Assembly (NCBI GenBank): GCA_003222555.1
Contig: QHWL01000083.1
Location: 1-17,053, forward strand
DNA length: 17,053 bases
From: Acidobacteriota bacterium
Lineage (GTDB): Bacteria > Acidobacteriota > Vicinamibacteria > Vicinamibacterales > CAVVIG01
Direction of reading: 5' to 3'
Shown here: positions 1 through 7,342 of the stretch, piece after piece
Numbering within the stretch: position 1 is the first letter of the stretch
Layout: the number at the start of each line of letters is the position of its first letter
The notes under the pieces: generated by a model
Databases searched by the model: none
Told to the model about the DNA's origin: nothing
The model's input: only the letters and a program-made list of their open reading frames with translations
Made by a program: the position numbers and the translations under genes

Positions 1-29
1 CCATGGAAGCGCTTAAGGTAATGGGATAG
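1..29 (+). other. possible last codons of an upstream gene
   Basis: The frame starting at base 3 reads M-E-A-L-K-V-M-G and stops at 27-29, just before the first intergenic hairpin. It could be the tail of a gene that begins left of the window. Nine codons are too few to identify anything, and the two other frames stop earlier, so this is only a possibility. Confidence 0.2.
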
Positions 30-101
30 CTGGTGACTTGGTAAACTGGCGACTGGGTGAATGGAAATCACCCACTCACCAAGTCTCCAATTCGCCAAGT
101 C
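27..101. repeat. imperfect inverted repeat made of 8-base units
   Basis: The left arm (35-60) reads as 8-base units (gacttggt, aaactggc, gactgggt). The right arm (68-101), read on the other strand, gives gacttggc, gaattgga, gacttggt, gagtgggt. Aligning 27-60 with the complement of 68-101 gives 23 of 34 matches. The inner 7 bp (54-60 with 68-74) are perfect around a 7-base loop. The hairpin ends 12 bases before the Rieske start codon, so it would lie in the leader of that mRNA. Confidence 0.75.
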
Positions 102-113
102 TTATGAGGCAGC

Positions 114-842
114 ATGGCTGACGAGACGAAACCCGGAGTCCCGAGCGCACCCGGGACTGGCGCCAACCCCGCCGCGACGCCGCAGGCAGCGCCGACCGCG
201 CGGCCCGCCGCGCCCAAGCCACCGGCGGCTCCGATTCCGGACCTCGCGGGGAAGACGACGACCCCGGCCTCGGCTGGGGGCGCGGCGGCGAAGGCCGCCA
301 GGCCTGCGGCGGCAGCGGCGGGCCGCGACCCCGACGACACGTCGCCACTTCTCACCCGCCGCGCGTGGATTGGCCTGTCCTGGGGTGCGTTTTCCGCGGC
401 TTCGGCCGCGGCGCTGGCGGCAACCGGCCGCTTCATGTTCCCCAACGTGTTGAACGAGCCGCCCCAGCAGTTCAAGGCCGGCTTCCCGAACGAGTACGGC
501 ATGGGGGTCGACGAGCGCTGGAAAGAGAAGTTCGGTATCTGGATCGTACGGACGCCCGACGACCTCGAGCAGCATGCGAGCGGCTTCTACGCGCTCATCA
601 CCGTCTGCACGCATCTTGGCTGTACTCCGAATTACCTCCCGGCGGAAAACAAGTTCAAGTGTCCGTGCCACGGCAGCGGCTATCGTTTGAGCGGCATCAA
701 CTTCGAAGGGCCGACGCCGCGTCCGCTCGAGCGGGCGCGCGTCGTGCTGGCCGACGACGGTCAAATCCTGGTCGACAAGAGCCGCCACTTCCAGTGGGAA
801 CTGGGGCAGTGGAAGGATCCGGAGTCGTTTCTGAAGGCGTAA
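114..842 (+). CDS. Rieske [2Fe-2S] subunit of a cytochrome bc/b6f-type complex
   Basis: Takes one electron from quinol at the Qo site of cytochrome b and passes it to a c-type cytochrome on the outer face of the membrane. The 242-residue protein has three parts. Residues 1-78 are a Pro/Ala-rich, probably disordered, tail. Residues 81-110 are a membrane anchor preceded by T-R-R-A-W-I-G, resembling a Tat twin-arginine signal, the usual export route for Rieske proteins. The cluster domain follows, with C165-T-H167-L-G-C170 and C183-P-C185-H186-G-S188-G-Y190. By family knowledge C165, H167, C183 and H186 hold the cluster and C170-C185 form the disulfide. S188 and Y190 match the residues linked to high-potential Rieske clusters. 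The long N-terminal tail is unusual. The ATG has a weak GAGG (106-109) in front. It is the first gene of a four-gene respiratory operon. Confidence 0.95.
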   Translation: MADETKPGVPSAPGTGANPAATPQAAPTARPAAPKPPAAPIPDLAGKTTTPASAGGAAAKAARPAAAAAGRDPDDTSPLLTRRAWIGLSWGAFSAASAAALAATGRFMFPNVLNEPPQQFKAGFPNEYGMGVDERWKEKFGIWIVRTPDDLEQHASGFYALITVCTHLGCTPNYLPAENKFKCPCHGSGYRLSGINFEGPTPRPLERARVVLADDGQILVDKSRHFQWELGQWKDPESFLKA

Positions 843-856
843 TGAAAATGATGAGG

Positions 857-960
857 CACTAAGGACGCAATGGAAACAAAGGACACAAAGAAAAAATCCG
901 ACAAAAAATCCTGCACGGTTCGACCTTCGTGTCCTTCGTGTCCTTTGTGGTGATTCAGTG
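857..960. repeat. inverted repeat made of 9-base units between Rieske and cytochrome b genes
   Basis: The left arm (861-890) reads in 9-base steps: aaggacgca, atggaaaca, aaggacaca, aag. The right arm (926-950) reads ttcgtgtcc, ttcgtgtcc, tttgtggtg. An 11-bp stretch is a perfect inverted match (876-886 with 938-948), and the short ends cact (857-860) and agtg (957-960) also pair. The repeat fills most of the 140-base gap between the two genes. No Shine-Dalgarno sequence is seen before the next start at 983. Confidence 0.8.
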
Positions 961-982
961 GTGATGAGCGAATAACCCTCCA

Positions 983-1798
<816 letters not shown>

Positions 1799-1800
1799 AA

Positions 1801-1881
1801 AATTTACAATTCACAATTTACAAGTTACAAAGAGACCTAAGACCTTTCTCCTTGCGCTTTGTAAATTGTGAATTGTAAATT
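1801..1881. repeat. 23-bp perfect inverted repeat made of 7-base units, AT-rich
   Basis: Bases 1801-1823 and 1859-1881 are exact reverse complements, with a 35-base loop. The right arm reads in 7-base steps (ttgtaaa, ttgtgaa, ttgtaaa) and continues for another unit and a half past the paired part. An alternative pairing, ttacaaag (1825-1832) with ctttgtaa (1857-1864), would extend the inner stem in another register. The segment is strongly AT-rich inside a GC-rich operon and sits between the two halves of cytochrome b, ending 15 bases before the Shine-Dalgarno of the second half. It has no U-tract, so it does not look like an intrinsic terminator. Confidence 0.95.
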
Positions 1882-1896
1882 GTAAATTGCAGTTCC

Positions 1897-1901
1897 GGAG
1901 G
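1897..1901 (+). promoter_or_regulatory. Shine-Dalgarno GGAGG deciding a GTG start
   Basis: GGAGG is followed by four bases (aaac) and then GTG at 1906. This is the best ribosome-binding site in the operon. It supports GTG rather than an internal codon as the start of the cytochrome b C-terminal gene. Confidence 0.8.
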
Positions 1902-1905
1902 AAAC

Positions 1906-2982
1906 GTGGCGTTCATCAAAATCCTTTTCAACGCGGTCGCCGATCCGCGGCTGTTCTTCCTCCTTGCGGTGGCCGGGCTCGCGCTCGTCGTCTGGAAGCG
2001 CGAACACGTCGCGTCGAACACGATCGGCTACGGCGGGCTCGGGATACTCGGAGCGTTCTTCGTCTTCGGCACGTTCGATCCGTATTTTCGCCTCATCGTG
2101 ACCAAGCCCGACAACGTCCCGATCGTCGGGTTGATCTTCATGCTCGTGTTCTTCGTCTGGTTTTCGATTCGCGAGGGCGTGCTGAACGACCGGCGCATCG
2201 CCGCGGGACAGGGACCGATCGAGAAGGCGGAGGCAGATCGGGTCTGGGTATGGCCGGATCTCGTATACACCGAGCTCATTTCACTGATTCTCTGCTCGGT
2301 CATCTTGATTGTCTGGTCAATCTTCCTGAAAGCGCCGCTCGAGCAGCCAGCCAATCCGGCGAACACGCCGAACCCGTCGAAGGCCCCCTGGTACTTTCTC
2401 GGCCTGCAGGAGATGCTCGTCTACTTCGATCCGTGGCTGGCGGGTGTCGTGCTGCCGAGCCTCATCATCGTCGGGTTGATCTGTATTCCGTATATCGACA
2501 AGAACCCCAAGGGTAACGGGTATTACACGTTCACCGAGCGCCGAGCCGAGATTACGATTTTCCTGTTCGGGTTCGCTGTCCTGTGGTCGTCGCTCATTGT
2601 GCTCGGAACGTTCCTGCGTGGACCGAACTGGAACTTCTTCGGCCCGTTCGAGTTCTGGGACATCCACAAGCTGGCGGCCCTGAACAACGTGAACCTCTCC
2701 GAATATGTCTGGGTCCGGACCCTGCGCACTGGCCTGCCGTCCAACTGGTTCATCCGCGAGATCTTTGGAATCATCCTCGTACTGTTCTATATCCTTGCGC
2801 TCCCGGTGATTCTGGCGAAGGCGTGGTTCAAGGGCTATTACGAGAAGATGGGCGGCCCGCGCTACTACGTCGGTGCGTTTCTGTTTCTGATGATGATGGC
2901 GCTGCCCATCAAGATGCTCGCGCGGTGGCTGTTCAACCTGAAGTACATCGTCTCGATTGGGGAATACTTCTTCAATATTTGA
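1906..2982 (+). CDS. cytochrome b, C-terminal half (extended subunit IV-like)
   Basis: Second half of the split cytochrome b, forming part of the Qo quinol-oxidation site. It has 358 residues, about twice the length of b6f subunit IV (about 160). I count about eight hydrophobic segments (16-30, 40-58, 71-89, 119-141, 179-197, 214-236, 284-305, 321-338). The subunit IV core seems to be 115-236; three helices before and two after it are additions. The Qo loop reads N-P-S-K-A160-P161-W162-Y163-F-L-G, so the usual P-E-W-Y has become A-P-W-Y, without the proton-accepting glutamate. W-P-D-L near 116-119 precedes helix E. The GTG start is fixed by GGAGG at 1897-1901. The stop lies two bases before the octahaem cytochrome gene, implying translational coupling. 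Confidence 0.9.
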   Translation: MAFIKILFNAVADPRLFFLLAVAGLALVVWKREHVASNTIGYGGLGILGAFFVFGTFDPYFRLIVTKPDNVPIVGLIFMLVFFVWFSIREGVLNDRRIAAGQGPIEKAEADRVWVWPDLVYTELISLILCSVILIVWSIFLKAPLEQPANPANTPNPSKAPWYFLGLQEMLVYFDPWLAGVVLPSLIIVGLICIPYIDKNPKGNGYYTFTERRAEITIFLFGFAVLWSSLIVLGTFLRGPNWNFFGPFEFWDIHKLAALNNVNLSEYVWVRTLRTGLPSNWFIREIFGIILVLFYILALPVILAKAWFKGYYEKMGGPRYYVGAFLFLMMMALPIKMLARWLFNLKYIVSIGEYFFNI

Positions 2983-2984
2983 AT

Positions 2985-5840
2985 ATGGCTGAAAAGAAGG
3001 GTGTCGGGCACGCGTACAACGTCGACTTCCTCAACGTCGTCTTTGCGGCGTCCAGCTTGTTCCTGTTCCTGTCGGTCGTCTGGATGGTCTGGGACGACTA
3101 CGACCGGGACTGGAAGAACACGCAGCGGCGTTTCGAGCAGCTCGAGGTGCAGGTCACCCAGGCGCAGCTCCAGCAGGCCGGCCGCGCGGTCGATCGCAAC
3201 AAGCTGCAGCAGCTCGAAGCGCAACTGCAGACGGCGCAGAAGAACGTGTCTGCCAACCAGAAGAAAGTCGACGAGCTGCTGGCCAAACAGGCGGAAGTGG
3301 AGAACCGCCTGTACCGTGCGACGCAGGATTATCAAGCCGCAAAGGCCATCTACGACCAGGATCGGTACGACTTCGAGGCCTCGCGCGTGGCCGGGTCGTC
3401 GAGCGCCGCGAAAAAAGGTCCGGCGGTCGAAGAGGAATTGCGTCGGCTGACCGATCTGAACCTGGCCAGGGAAAAAGCCGAAGCAGACAAGGCCGACATT
3501 CAGAAGCAGCTCGGGCAGTACACCGGGCAGGTCGCGGCAATCAGCACGCAGATTGACGAAATGACGACCGAGCAGACCCGGCTGAAGAAACAGCTCGACG
3601 TCATCGCGCCGAGCGCGATCAAGGACTACTTCCGGAACGCGCCGTTGCTCGACTTCATGGCGCCGACCATCAAAATTCAGCAGATCATTCTGCCCAACGT
3701 CGTCGACGACGTGAACTTCATCCGCGTGCCGAAGATCGACCGCTGTCAGACGTGCCACCTCGCGATCGACAAGAAAGGCTACGAAAAGTACCCGCAGCCG
3801 TACACCACGCATCCGGACCTGGCGACCTATCTCGGCGGCAGCTCACCGCACCCGATCGACAGGATCGGCTGCACGGTTTGCCACGAGGGCATGGGGCAGT
3901 CGGTGAGCTTCCGTGACGCCGCCCACATGCCGGCCGGCGAGAAGCAAAAAGAGGAGTGGGAGAAGAACTACAAATGGGAAGAGCCGCACTTGTGGGATTA
4001 TCCGATGCTTCCGGTGAAAATGACGGAAGCTTCGTGCGCGAAGTGCCACAAGCAGGAAATCTACGTGCCGAAGGCCAACACGCTGAACCCGGCGTACGCG
4101 ACCTTCGAGCGCGCCGGCTGCTACGCGTGTCACAAGACGCGGGGCTTCGAGAACGTAAAGAAGCCCGGGCCGATCCTGACAAAGATCGACTCCAAGCTGT
4201 CACCTGAGTGGGTGAAGACGTGGATCAGGAACCCCCGAGCGGTGAAGCCGACGACGTGGATGCCGCGGTTCTTTTACAACTCGAACAACAGCTTGCCGGA
4301 GGACGCGGTCAGAAACGAGGTCGAGATCAGCGCCATCGCCGCGTATCTGTTCGCGAACGCCGAGAAGCACGAGTTCGCCGTCAAGGATCCGCGGCGCGGC
4401 GACGCGAAAGCCGGTGAGCAGATCGTCAAGTCGATCGGGTGTCAGGGCTGCCATGTGGTGGGTGAGGGCGCGCGCGCCGAGGTGGGACCGCGGCGCACGT
4501 TCGGTCAGCCGCTCGAGAACATCGGCAACAAGACCACGTACGAGTGGATCTACAACTGGGTCCGGGATCCGAAGCACTACAGCCCCGCGACCTACATGCC
4601 GAACCTGCGGCTCACCGACCAGCAGGTGGCCGACGTGGCCACGTACCTGTCCGGTCTGAAGGGGTCGAGCGGCGACGCGCCGAAGGCGACGCCCGATCAG
4701 ATGGCGGTCGATCGAGTCATTCTCGAGTACTACAAGGCCGTGATGCCCTTCGAGGATGCCAAAGCCGAAATCGCGAAGCTCGATCCCCAGCAGAAGCAGA
4801 TTGCGCTCGGCCAGCGCGCCATCACCCGCTACGGGTGCTTCAGCTGTCACGAGATCAAAGGGTTCGAGAAGGCGCAGTCGATCGGCACGGATCTGTCCGA
4901 AGAGGGCAGCAAGCTCGTGACGCGCCTCGACTTCGCGTTCATCACCGACATCCCGCACACCTCGAAGCTCGCCTGGTTCCGCACCAAGCTCCACGATCCG
5001 CGCATCTTCGACAAAGGCCGCGTGCTGCTGCCCGACGAAAAGCTGAGGATGCCGAACTACGACTTCAACGATGTGGAAGTCGACCGGCTGGTCACGGCGC
5101 TCATGAGCTTCCAGCGCGAGACACAGCCGCCGGCGGCCATGCCGGCGCGTTCGGCGCGCGGCGATTTCCTGGTCGCGGGGCGGACGATAGTGCGTCGCCG
5201 CAACTGCGTCGGCTGCCACATTATCGAAGGTGACGGCGGCGATTTCGTGACACTGCTGAGCGATTCATCGCTGGGGCCGCCGATGCTGACGCCGGAAGGC
5301 GCGCGCGTGCAGCCCGACTGGCTCTATGCGTTTCTGCGCGGGCCGATCACGCTTCGCCCGTGGATCAGCGTGCGAATGCCGACCTTCGGCCTCGACGATC
5401 CGAACTTGAACGGCGTCATCCGGTACTTCGGCGCCATCTCTAATACCGTCGGACCGTTCCAGACACACGAGGTGATCAAGACGGCGGCGGGCGACGGTGC
5501 CGGCAAACAGATGTTCGAGCAGTTTCAGTGCCAGAAGTGCCACGTGCTCGGCACCGTCCCCAAGGACCAGGCGCCGACAACGCTGGCCCCCGATCTGCGC
5601 ATGTCGTCCGAACGGCTGCAACCCGACTGGATTCTGGACTGGCTGAAGAGCCCGTTGACGATTCTGCCGGGCACGCGAATGCCGGTGTTCTGGGGCGACT
5701 ATCCAAAGTCGCCCTACCCGCAGCTTGGCGGCAACGCGGACGCCCAGATTCGCGCGATCCGCGACTACCTCCTGACGCTCAAAGGTGGTCCCACGCCGAG
5801 GAAGACTGGCGGCGGCACCGTCGTGGCGACGAACGACTAG
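2985..5840 (+). CDS. membrane-anchored coiled-coil octahaem cytochrome c
   Basis: Probable electron acceptor of the Rieske protein, in place of cytochrome c1 or f (inferred from position). It has 951 residues. One transmembrane segment (14-36) acts as an uncleaved anchor. Residues 45-205 are rich in heptad-like Q/E/L/K and should form one or two coiled coils, broken by an S/A/G-rich stretch near 136-147. Eight C-x-x-C-H haem sites follow: C254, C296, C351, C379, C486, C618, C741 and C849. The last five look like tandem class I cytochrome c domains, each with a downstream M-P giving the probable sixth ligand (M426, M538, M689, M798, M899). Hemes 1-3 lack this pattern. The ATG at 2985 is chosen because it starts the anchor segment and lies two bases after the previous stop; the same frame stays open upstream to 2583 but overlaps cytochrome b. 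No family name is claimed. Confidence 0.92.
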   Translation: MAEKKGVGHAYNVDFLNVVFAASSLFLFLSVVWMVWDDYDRDWKNTQRRFEQLEVQVTQAQLQQAGRAVDRNKLQQLEAQLQTAQKNVSANQKKVDELLAKQAEVENRLYRATQDYQAAKAIYDQDRYDFEASRVAGSSSAAKKGPAVEEELRRLTDLNLAREKAEADKADIQKQLGQYTGQVAAISTQIDEMTTEQTRLKKQLDVIAPSAIKDYFRNAPLLDFMAPTIKIQQIILPNVVDDVNFIRVPKIDRCQTCHLAIDKKGYEKYPQPYTTHPDLATYLGGSSPHPIDRIGCTVCHEGMGQSVSFRDAAHMPAGEKQKEEWEKNYKWEEPHLWDYPMLPVKMTEASCAKCHKQEIYVPKANTLNPAYATFERAGCYACHKTRGFENVKKPGPILTKIDSKLSPEWVKTWIRNPRAVKPTTWMPRFFYNSNNSLPEDAVRNEVEISAIAAYLFANAEKHEFAVKDPRRGDAKAGEQIVKSIGCQGCHVVGEGARAEVGPRRTFGQPLENIGNKTTYEWIYNWVRDPKHYSPATYMPNLRLTDQQVADVATYLSGLKGSSGDAPKATPDQMAVDRVILEYYKAVMPFEDAKAEIAKLDPQQKQIALGQRAITRYGCFSCHEIKGFEKAQSIGTDLSEEGSKLVTRLDFAFITDIPHTSKLAWFRTKLHDPRIFDKGRVLLPDEKLRMPNYDFNDVEVDRLVTALMSFQRETQPPAAMPARSARGDFLVAGRTIVRRRNCVGCHIIEGDGGDFVTLLSDSSLGPPMLTPEGARVQPDWLYAFLRGPITLRPWISVRMPTFGLDDPNLNGVIRYFGAISNTVGPFQTHEVIKTAAGDGAGKQMFEQFQCQKCHVLGTVPKDQAPTTLAPDLRMSSERLQPDWILDWLKSPLTILPGTRMPVFWGDYPKSPYPQLGGNADAQIRAIRDYLLTLKGGPTPRKTGGGTVVATND

Positions 5841-5987
5841 GGGTCGGGTAGCTCGCGTGGGCTGGTAGGGCGGGTGAGGCTGGTAGGTCGGGTGGACGAC
5901 GCTCACTCCATCGGCCACCCACTTGACCCACCTGGCCACCCGGCCCACCTGACTTACCAGGCCCGCCTGACCAACTCAGCCCCGCCC
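5841..5987. repeat. imperfect inverted repeat made of 9-base units before hisS
   Basis: The left arm holds an 18-base direct repeat (5861-5878 and 5879-5895), each copy being two 9-base units (gctggtagg, gcgggtgag, gctggtagg, tcgggtgga). The right arm (5918-5980) steps in nines: cccacttga, cccacctgg, ccacccggc, ccacctgac, ttaccaggc, ccgcctgac, caactcagc. The arms pair imperfectly around a 19-base loop, with gggtgg (5890-5895) facing ccaccc (5915-5920). The block fills the gap after the cytochrome operon. The probable hisS -35 element lies inside the right arm. Confidence 0.75.
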
Positions 5988-5995
5988 ACTATAAT
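5967..5995 (+). promoter_or_regulatory. sigma70-type promoter of hisS-aspS
   Basis: A perfect TATAAT (5990-5995) is preceded, 17 bases upstream, by CTGACC (5967-5972), which matches TTGACA at four of six positions. Transcription would begin near 6001-6003, only about five to seven bases before the hisS ATG at 6008. The mRNA would then be almost leaderless, which fits the lack of a Shine-Dalgarno sequence there. Confidence 0.65.
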
Positions 5996-6007
5996 CATCG
6001 ACCACGA

Positions 6008-7333
6008 ATGTCCACGAAGCCACCGGGCGGGACGCGCGATTTTCTTCCAGAGGAAATACGCCGGCGGGAATATGTCGTTCGTATCGTACGGGATGTGTAC
6101 GAGCAATATGGCTTCGAGCCTCTCGAAACCCCCGCGTTCGAGAACATCGAGACGTTGCTTGGGAAGTATGGTGACGAGGGCAACAAGCTCATCTTCAAGA
6201 TTCTGAAGCGCGGCGAGCACGAGGCCAGCGGGGAAGCGGATCTCGCGCTCCGGTACGATCTGACGGTGCCGCTCGCCCGCGTCGTGGCGCAGTATCAAAA
6301 CGAGCTGCCGAAGTTCTTCAAGCGCTATCAGATTCAGCCGGTCTGGCGCGCCGATCGTCCCGCGCGCGGGCGATTTCGTGAGTTCTATCAGTGCGACATC
6401 GACGCGATCGGTTCGACGTCCCTGGTCGTCGAGGTCGATCTGCTCGCGGCCGTCAGCGAGGTTCTTGGCAGGCTCGGCTTTGACGACTTTGTGGTTCGTT
6501 TGAATCACCGGCGGTTGTTGACCGCGCTGCTCGATTTGAACGGCGTCCCCGAGTCCCAGCACGGCGCCGCGTTGATCTCGATCGACAAACTCGGGAAGGT
6601 CCAGGCGGACGTCGTGATCGCCGAGCTCGCTGCGCGGGGAATGAGCCGCGCCGCGGCGGCCGGATTGTTGGAAGCGTTCACGGGTCACGCCGACACGGTG
6701 GGCCGGCTTCAGTCGTTGCTCGGGGAGCACGAACAGGGTGCCTCAGCGCTCACCGACCTCGGCGCGATCGTCCAATTTGCCGAGGGCACGCCGGCCGCCG
6801 GCAGGATTCGCGTCGATCCGAGCCTGGCGCGAGGCCTGTCATACTACACGGGCACGATCATGGAAATCGCGGTCCCGGACCTCGCGGGCAGCCTCGGCGG
6901 CGGCGGGCGCTACGACAATCTGATTGGCATGTTTCTCGGCCGCGATGTGCCCGCATGCGGCTTCTCGCTCGGCCTCGAACGGATTATCGTCGTGATGACC
7001 GAGCGAAGCATGTTTCCGGCGACAGTTGCGAGCGGCGGCGTCGACGTCATGGTGACGATCTGGAGCGACGAGGCCCGCGGTGACGCGCTGAGGCTGGCTG
7101 CGGAGCTTCGGCGCGGTGGACTGCGTGTCGATGTGTATCCGGAATCGGACAAGCTCGGCAAGCAGGTCAAGTACGCGGCGAGCCGCAACGTCTCCTTCGT
7201 CGCAATTCTCGGAGACGACGAGCGGGCACGCGGCGAGGTGGCGGTGAAAGATCTGCGCACCGGCGATCAGCAGAGCGTTGCGCGTGGCGAAGCGCCACAA
7301 TTCATCGCGCGTCGTTTGAACCCTGAACCCTGA
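6008..7333 (+). CDS. hisS: histidyl-tRNA synthetase
   Basis: Charges tRNA(His) with histidine in the cytoplasm (class II synthetase). At 441 residues it is slightly longer than the usual 420 or so. Visible motifs are G-T-R-D-F-L-P (8-14), R-Y-D-L-T (82-86), motif 2 from R114 through R-F-R-E-F-Y-Q (122-128), the histidine-specific R-G-L-S-Y-Y-T-G (275-282) and G-G-G-R-Y-D-N-L-I-G (298-307), and motif 3 G-F-S-L-G-L-E-R (318-325). A C-terminal anticodon-binding domain starts near 345. The last residues N-P-E-P and the stop codon come from a gaaccct heptamer repeat, so the true C-terminus has been rewritten by repeat sequence. It has its own promoter, and aspS follows after nine bases. Confidence 0.97.
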   Translation: MSTKPPGGTRDFLPEEIRRREYVVRIVRDVYEQYGFEPLETPAFENIETLLGKYGDEGNKLIFKILKRGEHEASGEADLALRYDLTVPLARVVAQYQNELPKFFKRYQIQPVWRADRPARGRFREFYQCDIDAIGSTSLVVEVDLLAAVSEVLGRLGFDDFVVRLNHRRLLTALLDLNGVPESQHGAALISIDKLGKVQADVVIAELAARGMSRAAAAGLLEAFTGHADTVGRLQSLLGEHEQGASALTDLGAIVQFAEGTPAAGRIRVDPSLARGLSYYTGTIMEIAVPDLAGSLGGGGRYDNLIGMFLGRDVPACGFSLGLERIIVVMTERSMFPATVASGGVDVMVTIWSDEARGDALRLAAELRRGGLRVDVYPESDKLGKQVKYAASRNVSFVAILGDDERARGEVAVKDLRTGDQQSVARGEAPQFIARRLNPEP

Positions 7334-7338
7334 ACCCC
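7318..7338 (+). repeat. three tandem heptamers (gaaccct, gaaccct, gaacccc)
   Basis: Three 7-base units overlap the end of hisS and supply its last four codons and the TGA (7331-7333). No inverted partner is visible nearby, so this is a one-armed form. The same heptamer family occurs as an inverted pair 5.8 kb away, between era and recO (13081-13134). Confidence 0.85.
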
Positions 7339-7342
7339 CTGC

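Noticed and set aside
2583..2984. Upstream in-frame extension of the octahaem cytochrome gene (134 residues)
   Set aside because: It overlaps the strongly conserved cytochrome b C-terminal gene in another frame and has no signal or haem features. The ATG at 2985 starts a clean membrane anchor two bases after the previous stop.
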